Source of the DNA: B4-G1 sp964393895
Lineage (GTDB): Bacteria; Chloroflexota; Anaerolineae; B4-G1
Direction: 5' to 3'
NCBI GenBank assembly: GCA_964393895.1
Contig: CAYMWP010000124.1
Coordinates: 1 to 13,859 of the forward strand
DNA: 13,859 nt
Positions 1 to 7,289 of this stretch are shown here, in pieces. The notes beneath the pieces were generated by a model that had not been told where the DNA came from, did no database searches, and saw only the letters and a program-made list of their open reading frames with translations. Made by a program: the position numbers and the translations under genes. Each line of letters begins with the position of its first letter. Positions within the stretch are counted from its first letter, which is position 1.

Positions 1-122
1 TGGCTATTTGTGGCTTTACCTTTGTGTTCTTGGTGTCCTTTGTGGTAAATAAACACCCCCCTGAATGCTTACCCCCGGTTTATTGAGATGATACGGCCGT
101 CGCCCAGTCGAGGTCGGCTAGA
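1..122. repeat. Intergenic tail with degenerate TTTGTG repeats
   Basis: No gene is visible here. Bases 6-46 are a degenerate run of TTTGTG/CTTTGTG-like units, read on the minus strand as CACAAAG units. This kind of decayed intergenic repeat is common in environmental bacterial genomes. Bases 73-94 hold one arm of a 22-bp sequence that recurs exactly, inverted, at 10889-10910. The region lies downstream of the minus-strand gene pair. I see no convincing terminator hairpin with a T-run. Confidence 0.45.
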
Positions 123-656
123 TCAGTTCTGGCCGTCGAAAGGCTGCTCCAATCGTATCTCTAGCCGCTCCAGCGCCGCGTCCAGTTCTTCCAGGTAGCC
201 GAGCAGCGGCGTCTCGCCGATGGGAATCTCTATCGGCACGTCCACGTTCAACGGCACCGTGGTGGCGATGTTCACCGTCTTGCTGATCGGCACAGCGATC
301 TCCAGGTTCACCGGGATGGTGGTCTGAATGGGTACCGGGATGTCGAACTCGCCCAGCAACCCGGCGTCAATGGGCACGACGACGGTAGTGTTGATGGGGA
401 TGATCGTGTTGACGGGCACAATGACCTCTTCGTTGAAAGGGATGCTGGTGTTGATGGGGATTTCCTGGTCTACCGCCAGGGTGTAGGAGAAGGTCGCGCC
501 GCCAATGTCGGTCACGATGGTGCGGGTGTCGCTCAGTACGCCCAGGCTGATCTGCCTGGCTTGCAGCAGGGCCAGGATGACCGCGCCGTTGAGTGCCAGC
601 GAGCACAGGGTCAATGTGGTCAGAAGGATCAGGATTATTGTGTAGCCTTTTTTCAT
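123..656 (-). CDS. Membrane-anchored protein with Val/Ile-Pro repeats
   Basis: A 177-residue protein that I cannot assign to a named family. After a short basic start (MKKGY) comes one hydrophobic segment, about residues 6-30, so it is probably anchored in the membrane with the rest outside. Residues about 60-155 repeat a short strand-like unit of the form [IV]-P-[IVL]-[NDQ]-x-x-[IV], as in IPINTSIPFNEEV, more than ten times. The tail, about 155-172, is a charged amphipathic helix (LEELDAALERLEIRLEQ) and could form a coiled coil. The start is the ATG at 656. An in-frame TTG lies 15 bases upstream, but it overlaps an AGGAG ribosome site seven bases before the ATG, so it is unlikely to be used. 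The gene follows the methylase-like gene by 37 bp on the same strand, so co-transcription is likely. Its function is unknown; an extracytoplasmic beta-structure is inferred. Confidence 0.8.
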   Translation of the reverse strand: MKKGYTIILILLTTLTLCSLALNGAVILALLQARQISLGVLSDTRTIVTDIGGATFSYTLAVDQEIPINTSIPFNEEVIVPVNTIIPINTTVVVPIDAGLLGEFDIPVPIQTTIPVNLEIAVPISKTVNIATTVPLNVDVPIEIPIGETPLLGYLEELDAALERLEIRLEQPFDGQN

Positions 657-671
657 CGGTGAACTCCTCAA

Positions 672-693
672 ATTCGTAAATTCGTGATTCGTC
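672..693. repeat. ATTCGT heptad repeat between two genes
   Basis: Three near-identical units, ATTCGTA, ATTCGTG and ATTCGTC, fill most of the 37-bp spacer between the methylase-like gene and the Val/Ile-Pro repeat gene. A looser version rich in TTCG lies at about 4986-5030. It looks like short tandem repeat DNA of the kind seen scattered between genes in related genomes. No regulatory role is evident. Confidence 0.5.
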
Positions 694-2952
694 TCAAAAC
701 AATGGAATCTGGGCCGCTTCTTGCTCGGCGATGGGGTCGAGGCCTAGCACGGTCTTGAGGGCGTGACGGTCCAATTCTTCCTCGGCGAGCAGGCGACGCA
801 GGTGGCGGAACTTGACGAATTGCCAGCCGTCCGCTTCGACGGCGCGGGCCAGGCGCGGGTCGCGTTGTAGTTTAAGGCCGATCAACCCCGCCCGGCCGCC
901 GGGCACGACCAGGCAACGCTGTGCCCCCTCACTGGCGGCGCGCCTGGCGAGCAGATGACAGGCCAGGGCCGCCTGGGTCGAGATGGCAAAGACGTACACT
1001 TCCCGTTCTTTCTCCAGCCAACACACGTCCCAGCCGAGATGTTGCTGCACCTCGAATTCCAGTCGCTCTCCCAGGGCTGCCAGGTTGCTCTTCAGTGTCT
1101 TGAGCTCGGCTGCTCGCCGCAGCGGGTCGTCCTCGGGACGCAAGCGCAGCGTCTCATTCTCTGGTGTGCTGTACGAGTCTATGCCGGCCAGCACCAGTTT
1201 CAGATCGGGCGTGAGGGGGCCGGTAAAGTGGGCGTAGACTGCGTTGATCAACTCTTCCAGTCGCCAGGTCGGGCGCTGGACGAGCAGTTTCCACACCAGT
1301 TCGTCTACCCGGTCGGCCAGGGGCGGCTCGACCTGGCCCGGGTGCGCCAGCCACCATACTTGATCGGCGACTTGGGCCAGCGGGGCGGATTGGATGGCGC
1401 GATGGGCCGCGTCGGCGGTGAAGGGGAGGACTGGCACCTCTTCCTTGGGGATTGCGGCCGCACTGACCAACGCTCCCGACCGGGCCAGTCCCGCGCATGC
1501 GCTGGCGTGCAGCAGCGACCAGCCCGTCGGCTCTCCGCGCTCCCGCAGGGCGCTCGTCACAGCGTTCTCGGTCGCGATCATCAATTCCTGTTCTACTTGC
1601 CTCTTGCCTCCTGCCTCCTGCCTCTCGCTCCCTATCTCCCGCGTCTCCCAGCTACAGACCGTGCGGTGGCCTATTTCGGGGCTGTGGCCCCAGCCTTCCA
1701 GTGTGTAGCCGGCGCTGCTCGTCGCCAGGTAGACTGATTCCAGCAGTGCGTCGTCTGGGCTGGAGAAGAGTGTGACCAGGCGGCCCTGGGGGGCAAGCAG
1801 CGGCCCGGCTGCCTGCAACGCTGCCTGCAAGGCGCGCCAGTGCCACTCCCAATCGAAGCGCCGCCGGCGTAGGAAGGGGCGCAAAGAGCGCGCCGCCGGC
1901 GAGTCCCACAACCATCCCGCCCATAGCGCCGAAAGCGCCCAAAAGACCCCGTCGGGGCGAGGGGGGTCGTTAAAGATGAGGGCTACGCTCCCAGGCCGGA
2001 TGATCTGCTGCACGTCGCGGGCCGCGTGAACGTCCAGCGCGTATCCCGCTGCTTTGTCCCACGACAGCGCGGCGACGCTATCTGCTTGCCGCACCGGGGG
2101 CGGGGTCCCTGCGGCCAATAGTCGCGCGAATTCCTCCTCAAAGCGCAGCCAGACGTTGCGCTCCAGGTAGAGAGAGGGCGGGCGCAGTGTGCGGGGGCGG
2201 GGACGCTCCTCGCCGTAAGGGTCAAGCTTGCTGCCGGCATCGAAGCAGTTGAGGAGCGCGGCGCTCAGGGCTAGTTTTGTTTCCTCGTCGGCTTTGAGTG
2301 TTTCCAGTCGCCGGCTCAAATCAATCAGGGCGGAGAGGTTGCGCGGGGTGTATAGCTCGACCAGTTCGGCCGCCCGTTCCCGCGCCGGGTGATCGGGTGG
2401 GGCTACGCGGTCGAGCGCATAGTAGTAGGCCAGCCCTCGTGGTTGGGTGCGATGGGCGAGATGGAGGTCGTCGTCGTCCGGCGCTCCCTCTTGCGCCCCT
2501 CCACACGTGGTGCAATGGACTGCCTTTCTGAAAGGGTAGTTTCCGTCGCGGTCCCAGGCGAACCATTCGGCGTCGCCTGGTTCGCCGCAGGTGGGGCAGG
2601 AGGAGCGGTATAAAGAGGCGAGGTGGCGGCGCAGGGGGACGTCTCCCTTGAGGCTATCGGCCAGGCGGGTGAAGGCGCCGTTGAGCGCGTCTGGCTCGCG
2701 CTGGCTCAACCCCAGTCGCGCGGCGACGAGGAGCAAGGGGTTGACGCTCAACCCCAACGCGCGCCGGCCGGCGGCGACCGTTTCCCGCGCCACCGTCGGC
2801 CCCTGGCAGAACAGATCCACGATCAGGTCGCCGGGCTGGGTGAGGGCGCGCACGTAGGCTCCTGCCGCTCCGGCCGGTTGGGTGGGGCGGTAGCGGGCCA
2901 GCGGGCCGTGGGGTGGGGTGGGTCTGCCGGGGATGAACCAGGGTTGTGTCAT
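694..2952 (-). CDS. DNA methylase-like protein with degenerate motifs
   Basis: A 752-residue protein resembling large adenine/cytosine-N DNA methylases (DUF1156-like group). The SAM-binding region is at about residues 41-75 (GDLIVDLFCQGPTVARE), corresponding to the usual D-x-F-x-G-x-G-T motif. A zinc ribbon follows, with Cys119/Cys122 and Cys147/Cys150. A motif IV-like NDPP lies at 328-331, after the strand VALIF. Residues 440-453 are a low-complexity insert encoded by a DNA heptad repeat. The last 170 residues form a separate mixed alpha/beta domain that I do not recognise. Two features are odd: the GxG of motif I reads QGP, and the aromatic residue after DPP is Arg332. Catalysis may therefore be lost or altered. 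The start is the ATG at 2952. I see no clear ribosome site, but a promoter lies just upstream. No restriction enzyme or ATPase partner is visible nearby. Confidence 0.75.
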   Translation of the reverse strand: MTQPWFIPGRPTPPHGPLARYRPTQPAGAAGAYVRALTQPGDLIVDLFCQGPTVARETVAAGRRALGLSVNPLLLVAARLGLSQREPDALNGAFTRLADSLKGDVPLRRHLASLYRSSCPTCGEPGDAEWFAWDRDGNYPFRKAVHCTTCGGAQEGAPDDDDLHLAHRTQPRGLAYYYALDRVAPPDHPARERAAELVELYTPRNLSALIDLSRRLETLKADEETKLALSAALLNCFDAGSKLDPYGEERPRPRTLRPPSLYLERNVWLRFEEEFARLLAAGTPPPVRQADSVAALSWDKAAGYALDVHAARDVQQIIRPGSVALIFNDPPRPDGVFWALSALWAGWLWDSPAARSLRPFLRRRRFDWEWHWRALQAALQAAGPLLAPQGRLVTLFSSPDDALLESVYLATSSAGYTLEGWGHSPEIGHRTVCSWETREIGSERQEAGGKRQVEQELMIATENAVTSALRERGEPTGWSLLHASACAGLARSGALVSAAAIPKEEVPVLPFTADAAHRAIQSAPLAQVADQVWWLAHPGQVEPPLADRVDELVWKLLVQRPTWRLEELINAVYAHFTGPLTPDLKLVLAGIDSYSTPENETLRLRPEDDPLRRAAELKTLKSNLAALGERLEFEVQQHLGWDVCWLEKEREVYVFAISTQAALACHLLARRAASEGAQRCLVVPGGRAGLIGLKLQRDPRLARAVEADGWQFVKFRHLRRLLAEEELDRHALKTVLGLDPIAEQEAAQIPLF
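1597..1624. repeat. In-frame heptanucleotide tandem repeat
   Basis: Four tandem units of (T/C)TGCCTC, followed by a decaying fifth (TCGCTCC). On the minus strand they encode a Gln/Glu/Gly/Arg/Lys-rich stretch (GSERQEAGGKRQVEQE) inside the methylase-like protein. A 7-bp unit stays in frame only in multiples of three copies, so copy-number change would break the gene. The tract sits between the methylase core and the C-terminal domain, where a linker would be tolerated. Confidence 0.7.
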
Positions 2953-3004
2953 TCGAGTTCAAGAGTGGGAACACGGGATTGCAGGTTTTGTATCAATTGG
3001 CGTT

Positions 3005-3033
3005 ATTGTACAGCAAAAGGATGTGGGGGGCAA
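3005..3033 (-). promoter_or_regulatory. Sigma70-type promoter for the methylase-like gene
   Basis: Read on the minus strand, TTGCCC (3033-3028) and TACAAT (3010-3005) are separated by exactly 17 bases. The predicted start of transcription is near 2998, which leaves a leader of about 45 bases before the ATG at 2952. It lies back-to-back with the plus-strand promoter at 3043-3071. Confidence 0.55.
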
Positions 3034-3042
3034 GACGTATAC

Positions 3043-3071
3043 TTGGCGCGCGCTTGCACATGTGCTATAAT
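3043..3071 (+). promoter_or_regulatory. Sigma70-type promoter for the serine hydrolase gene
   Basis: TTGGCG (3043-3048) and a perfect TATAAT (3066-3071) with a 17-base spacer. The predicted start of transcription is near 3078, giving a leader of about 150 bases before the TTG start at 3230. I see no known riboswitch in that leader. The -35 box is only nine bases from the -35 box of the divergent promoter, so one bound regulator could affect both. Confidence 0.65.
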
Positions 3072-3215
3072 CGTATCCTCTCGGTATCTTGGAAAGTGGA
3101 GCGGACGGCTCAATCTTCCAGTCTGCCATTCGGACGGGCCAGAAAGCCTGTCTCACCAAACCACTGTCCCATTTTATTGGCAAGATGCCCACAAGATCGT
3201 TGGCGCACGTGGATT

Positions 3216-3223
3216 AGGGAGGG
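3216..3223 (+). promoter_or_regulatory. Ribosome site that decides a TTG start
   Basis: AGGGAGGG ends six bases before the TTG at 3230. This strong site supports TTG as the start, and the basic start plus membrane segment (MRRKSGVIVW) follows directly. Confidence 0.7.
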
Positions 3224-3229
3224 ATTTCT

Positions 3230-4657
3230 TTGCGGCGTAAAAGTGGAGTTATCGTCTGGCTCGTTATTGTGATTGCCATCCCCGCGCTCTTTTTGACGTG
3301 GCAATACGTTGACTATCTCTCGGCCAGCCGTGTTTTGCCGCCCGGGATGAGTATGGCCGGAGTGGCGGTTGAAGGGTTGACGCGCGAGCAGGCGCTCAGT
3401 GCTCTCGAGGTAGCCTTTGCCAAGCCGCTGGAGATCACCTATCAGGGGCAGGGGCTGTCTCTTGCTCCCGATAGCGTCGAGTTGCGTTACAACGTGGAAG
3501 AGACGGCGGCCAATTTGGATGAGGCGCTGGCTGCTCGCAGCGGGCTGGATGCCTTTATTGCTCACGTTCTACGCCGCCCGTCTGAACCTGTGGACGTTCC
3601 GGTGGCGGTCGTCTTTTCGGAAGAGCGGCTCGCTGGATTTCTGGCCCGCGTTGCTATGCAATACGACCAGCCGCCGCAGCCCCCGGTTCCGCTGCCGGCC
3701 AGCCTGACCTTCCGGCCTGGCCAACCGGGGTACGAGTTGGACATCGAACGATCTCGCGTCCGGCTCGCCGCTGCTCTCCTTTCGGCCGCTGAGCAACAGG
3801 TCGAGTTGGTCGTGCGGACGGAGGAAGCGCCGCCGCTGGAAATAGGCGTGTTGGAACAACTCCTGCAGTCGCTCGTGGACGATCACGCAGGTTTGATACC
3901 GGGCATTTTTGTCAAGGACCTGCAAACCGGGGCCGAGTTGGAAATCAACGCCGGCGTCGCTTATGCCGGGCTGAGCGTGCTCAAGATAGTTGTCCTGGAA
4001 GAAACCTACCGCGTCCTGGATGCCCCGCTTGACCCGGAGGTGACGGATTGGTTGAGCAACACTCTGGGCGTGGCCAGCAGCAATTTCCAGGCCAACCTGC
4101 TCCTGCGCGACATCATCGGAGGCGGCGACGGCTACCGAGGGGCCGAGAATCTAACCGGTTCGGTGAATTACCTGGGCTTGCGCAACACCTTCATGGCGGC
4201 TCCTTACGATGAGGTGGGGGCGCTGACCATCGTCACCCAGGCTAACTCACGCACCGATGTTACCACCGAGCCGGACCCCTATATGCAGACCACGCCGCTG
4301 GATATTGGAATGTTGTTGGAGATGATCTATCAGTGTAGCCGCGGCGGCGGTGCGTTGATGGTCGCTTACCCTGGCGCTTTCACGGCCGATGAATGTAGCC
4401 AGATGATCGAGTGGCTGGCCCAGAACCGCATTGATAGCATGGTCGAGGCTGGGGTTCCGCCGGGGACAGTGGTGGCGCATAAGCATGGCTTTACGGGGGA
4501 TACTCATGCCGATGCATCTCTCGTGCTCAGCCCGGGTGGAGATTTTGTGTTGGTCGTTTATCTTTACCGCCCTGAGTGGCTGGAATGGGAGGAGAGTTCG
4601 CCCTTGATCGCCGATATTGCTACTGCGACCTACAACTATTTCAACCCGGTGCAGTAG
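3230..4657 (+). CDS. Membrane-anchored serine hydrolase, class A beta-lactamase-like fold
   Basis: A 475-residue protein with a TTG start. Residues about 7-25 are a membrane segment, so the rest probably faces the outside. Residues about 36-200 resemble the VanW/YoaR-type peptidoglycan-binding region (GMSMAGVAVEGLTREQALSAL). Residues about 205-470 resemble the beta-lactamase2 family: the nucleophile motif S-x-x-K is S249-V-L-K252, an SDN-like motif is S283-S-N285, and a KTG-like motif is K418-H-G420. The Ω-loop glutamate cannot be placed. Many proteins of this type in such genomes are annotated as serine hydrolases. The role could be cell-wall binding or D,D-peptidase-like processing rather than drug resistance, and the sequence does not settle it. 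The gene is monocistronic: its own promoter lies upstream, and a MITE-like element begins three bases after the stop. Confidence 0.8.
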   Translation: MRRKSGVIVWLVIVIAIPALFLTWQYVDYLSASRVLPPGMSMAGVAVEGLTREQALSALEVAFAKPLEITYQGQGLSLAPDSVELRYNVEETAANLDEALAARSGLDAFIAHVLRRPSEPVDVPVAVVFSEERLAGFLARVAMQYDQPPQPPVPLPASLTFRPGQPGYELDIERSRVRLAAALLSAAEQQVELVVRTEEAPPLEIGVLEQLLQSLVDDHAGLIPGIFVKDLQTGAELEINAGVAYAGLSVLKIVVLEETYRVLDAPLDPEVTDWLSNTLGVASSNFQANLLLRDIIGGGDGYRGAENLTGSVNYLGLRNTFMAAPYDEVGALTIVTQANSRTDVTTEPDPYMQTTPLDIGMLLEMIYQCSRGGGALMVAYPGAFTADECSQMIEWLAQNRIDSMVEAGVPPGTVVAHKHGFTGDTHADASLVLSPGGDFVLVVYLYRPEWLEWEESSPLIADIATATYNYFNPVQ

Positions 4658-4660
4658 AGC

Positions 4661-4968
4661 GACAATGTTAGATTGGGCGGAACACTACAGCGAATCTAGA
4701 AAAAAAGTAACTACTCAGCCTGGCACGCGCTCAGACCTCCGAGGTCTTGCAAAACCCGTTCAGGCGTGAAATCCCGGCCTTTTTCGACGGTCGCAGTGGG
4801 CAGAATGCCTGTCGCAGACCTCGGAGGTCTTGACCTGAGTAGTAACGAAAAAAACGGATTGAGGCACATCGTTCAACCGCTTTTATAGCCAGGATTGGCC
4901 TCGTGCGGCGGCAGAAAATTCGCTCCTTTCCCAATTCTTTGTAGTGTCGTTTGGAATCTAACATTGTC
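4661..4968. mobile_element. MITE-like element with terminal inverted repeats
   Basis: The 14-bp sequence GACAATGTTAGATT at 4661-4674 is repeated perfectly in inverted form at 4955-4968. Without gaps the match extends inward to about 42 bp at each end (4661-4702 and 4927-4968), about 30 of 42 identical, including a shared ACACTACA. The 308-bp interior has no credible ORF but holds two copies of a 15-bp palindrome (see 4707-4846). I see no clear target-site duplication. The best reading is a non-autonomous, transposon-derived element that inserted just downstream of the serine hydrolase gene. Confidence 0.6.
4707..4846. repeat. Palindrome pair bounded by inverted GTAAC boxes
   Basis: GTAACTACTCAG at 4707-4718 is matched in inverted form, with one mismatch, at 4835-4846. 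Inside are two facing copies of a 15-bp palindrome: AGACCTCCGAGGTCT at 4733-4747 and its reverse complement at 4816-4830. Each could form a 7-bp stem around a single base. A third copy, again preceded by a GTAAC..CTCAG box, lies at 5083-5113 outside the larger element. This suggests a mobile palindromic unit (REP-like). Confidence 0.6.
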
Positions 4969-5040
4969 AAAATTGAGATGATGCCTACGTTCGTCTATTC
5001 GTTCACCTGTTCGTGCGTCATCATTCGCCTGTTTGTCATA

Positions 5041-5069
5041 TTGCGTGTTTATCCATTTGGCTCTATAAT
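5041..5069 (+). promoter_or_regulatory. Sigma70-type promoter for the signalling island
   Basis: TTGCGT (5041-5046) and TATAAT (5064-5069) are spaced by 17 bases. The predicted start of transcription is near 5076, giving a leader of about 190 bases before the ATG at 5266. The leader carries the third 15-bp palindrome (5099-5113) and two copies of TACCAGTTGGT (5072-5082 and 5221-5231), the first of which overlaps the start of transcription. Confidence 0.6.
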
Positions 5070-5082
5070 TGTACCAGTTGGT

Positions 5083-5113
5083 GTAACCGCTCAGGCTCAG
5101 ACCTCCGAGGTCT
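5083..5113. repeat. Third GTAAC box plus 15-bp palindrome
   Basis: GTAACCGCTCAG (5083-5094), a GCTC spacer, then AGACCTCCGAGGTCT (5099-5113). This copy lies in the predicted leader of the kinase gene, so the transcript could fold into a 7-bp stem here. Confidence 0.6.
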
Positions 5114-5265
5114 TTGACAACTGATTCACCCACTGCACAGGTCGAAAATGACCGCTGTTTCACGCTCGAATGTGCTTTGGTGAGAGCTCAGAGTTCTAAA
5201 TGAGCAATAGGCTGAGCAGTTACCAGTTGGTTGTTCGCCAAGATATATGTCGAGAGTGATGGGAT

Positions 5266-7242
5266 ATGGAATCTCTTGGAACCCGTAGCGTTGATATAGA
5301 ACCTAAAACACCCAGCGCGCGAGAGGCAGAACCGGTGAGAGCGCCGCAGTCTCCGGCCCGTAAAGGATTGGGCACACGCCAGATGGCCTCACAATCCAAG
5401 TCAGATGGTCGTGTCGAGGGCCAGTTGCCTGAAGGCCACTTGCTTCAGAATCGCTATCGTATTATGGGAATGTTGGCGGTGGGCGGTATGAGCGCCCTGT
5501 ACAAGGCCCAGGACCTGCGCTTTCCCAAAGTTACCCGCTTGTGCGCCGTCAAAGAGATGCTCAACACCGCCACTGATCCTCAAGTGCGGGCAATGATGGA
5601 GCGTAACTTTGAACGCGAGGCCAATATCCTCGCTACCCTGAATCATCCTGGCATTGTTCGGGTCTATGACTATTTCAGCGAAGGCGACCGCAACTACATT
5701 GTGATGGAGTACGTGGAGGGCAAGAACCTAGAGGCGACCCTGGCCGAGACGGACGCTTTCTTGCCGGAGGCTCAGGTGGTTCAGTGGGCCATCCAGGTTT
5801 GCGAAGTGCTGAATTATCTGCATAACCACGAGCCGCAGCCCATCATCTTTCGCGATTTGAAGCCCTCCAACATCATGCTCGAGGCGAGGGGCGATGTTCG
5901 ACTGGTGGACTTTGGAATAGCCAAGGTCTTTCAGAGTGGCCAGCAGGGTACCATGATCGGCACCGAAGGGTACACTCCGCCGGAACAATATCGGGGTATC
6001 GCTGAGCCGAGGGTAGATATCTACGCGCTGGGGGCTACGATGCATCACCTGCTGAGCAAGCGAGACCCGCAACTGGAGCCGCCGTTCTCCTTCCACGAAC
6101 GCCCCATTCACGAGAGTAACCCCCTCGTCTCCCGCGAACTGCTAGAGATCATTGATCGCGCGCTGGATTATGAAATCAACAACCGCTACGGCTCGGCCGC
6201 AGAGATGCAGCGGGCTCTGATGAGCCTGAGTTCAGTTCGCGGTATGGGGACAGCCACCTTTGGGACGACGACCTTTATCAGCAGTGACGTTTTGCCTCTG
6301 TGGCGCTTTGCCTGCGAGGACGAGGTGCGCTCCACGCCGGCGGTGCACGATGGTATTGTCTATATTGGCGCTTATGACAACAACCTGTACGTCATCAACG
6401 CCGATAACGGACAGTTCTTGTGGAAGTATGCCACCGAAGGGGGGATCGGCTCATCCCCTTGCGTGTACGAGAGGCGCGTGTTCTTTGGCTCTGCCGACAA
6501 GGTGCTGTATGCGGTCAACGTGGATACAGGCCGCATCTCGTGGACCTGCCCCACTCAAGGCAGTGTGTGGTCCTCTCCACGGGTGGCGTTCGACCACGTG
6601 TTCTTTGGCTCCGATGATAGTTTCCTCTATGCGGCCAGTGTGCATAGCGGCCGCATCGCCTGGAAGTTTGGTGCAGATGGGAAAGTGCGCTCGTCGCCGG
6701 CCATAGGCGGCAGTGCCGTTTACGTAGGCTGTGAGGGAGGGATGGTCTACTCGGTGGGTATCAACGGCGAGGCTGGTTGGCGCTTTCGCGCTCGTCGCGC
6801 CGTCACCTCCTCTCCGGCTGTGAGCCAGGAGATGGTCTACGTGGGATGCCAGGATGAGCACGTTTACGGCCTGGACATTCGCTCTGGCTGGAAGTCGTGG
6901 GATTATCGTACCGGCGGGGCGGTCGTATCCTCGCCTGTGGTGAGCGATGGACTGGTTCTCGTTGGCTCGGCCGACAAGTCCTTCTATGCTCTCGACGCTC
7001 GAAGCGGTCGGCTGGTCTGGCGTTACGCGACGGAGGGACAGGTGACTAGCTCCTCTGCTGTGATTGGAGAGGCAGTATATTTTGGGTCGACCGATGGCGC
7101 CGTTTACAGCCTGGACGTTGGAACGGGCAGCCTGCGCTGGCGCTTTCAGACCGATGGCCCGGTGACCTCTTCGCCGAGGGCAGTGGGTGACGTGGTATAC
7201 ATTGGCTCCTGCGATCGCTACGTGTATGCGCTCCCTGCCTGA
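5266..7242 (+). CDS. Ser/Thr protein kinase fused to a PQQ-type beta-propeller
   Basis: A 658-residue protein. Residues 1-63 are a polar, probably disordered head. The Hanks-type kinase domain is about 64-320: Lys96 in CAVKE, the αC glutamate near Glu118, the catalytic loop F195-R-D197-L-K-P-S-N202 (Phe in place of the usual His), D215-F-G217, and an activation segment GTEGYTPPEQ at 232-241. The glycine loop is loose (LAVGGMSALYKA). From 346 to the end are eight blades of about 40 residues, marked by Trp346, 386, 426, 466, 505, 545, 585 and 625, each followed by an SSP and a VY-hG strand motif. No membrane segment separates the two parts, so the propeller should be cytosolic. A later in-frame ATG (residue 40) still precedes the kinase domain, so the exact start is uncertain. 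The gene has its own promoter and leads the signalling island. Confidence 0.9.
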   Translation: MESLGTRSVDIEPKTPSAREAEPVRAPQSPARKGLGTRQMASQSKSDGRVEGQLPEGHLLQNRYRIMGMLAVGGMSALYKAQDLRFPKVTRLCAVKEMLNTATDPQVRAMMERNFEREANILATLNHPGIVRVYDYFSEGDRNYIVMEYVEGKNLEATLAETDAFLPEAQVVQWAIQVCEVLNYLHNHEPQPIIFRDLKPSNIMLEARGDVRLVDFGIAKVFQSGQQGTMIGTEGYTPPEQYRGIAEPRVDIYALGATMHHLLSKRDPQLEPPFSFHERPIHESNPLVSRELLEIIDRALDYEINNRYGSAAEMQRALMSLSSVRGMGTATFGTTTFISSDVLPLWRFACEDEVRSTPAVHDGIVYIGAYDNNLYVINADNGQFLWKYATEGGIGSSPCVYERRVFFGSADKVLYAVNVDTGRISWTCPTQGSVWSSPRVAFDHVFFGSDDSFLYAASVHSGRIAWKFGADGKVRSSPAIGGSAVYVGCEGGMVYSVGINGEAGWRFRARRAVTSSPAVSQEMVYVGCQDEHVYGLDIRSGWKSWDYRTGGAVVSSPVVSDGLVLVGSADKSFYALDARSGRLVWRYATEGQVTSSSAVIGEAVYFGSTDGAVYSLDVGTGSLRWRFQTDGPVTSSPRAVGDVVYIGSCDRYVYALPA

Positions 7243-7289
7243 ATCGTGCTTTATCGTATTGTTCGAGTTTGGACAAAAGCCAAAGGCAG

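Noticed and set aside
955..1737. 260-codon open frame on the plus strand within the methylase-like gene
   Set aside because: It lies antisense to a gene with clear motifs, its composition is Arg/Gly/Gln-rich without a fold pattern, and it has no ribosome site.
3072..3215. Possible riboswitch in the serine hydrolase leader
   Set aside because: No known riboswitch core or long stem could be found in the 150-base leader.
4669..4699. Possible terminator after the serine hydrolase gene (TAGATT..AATCTA)
   Set aside because: The stem is only six bases with a long loop, and the following run is A rather than T on the coding strand.
4873..5163. 96-codon minus-strand open frame in the repeat-rich gap
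   Set aside because: It runs across the end of the MITE-like element, the TTCG-rich repeats and the kinase promoter, has no ribosome site, and its product is shaped by the repeats.
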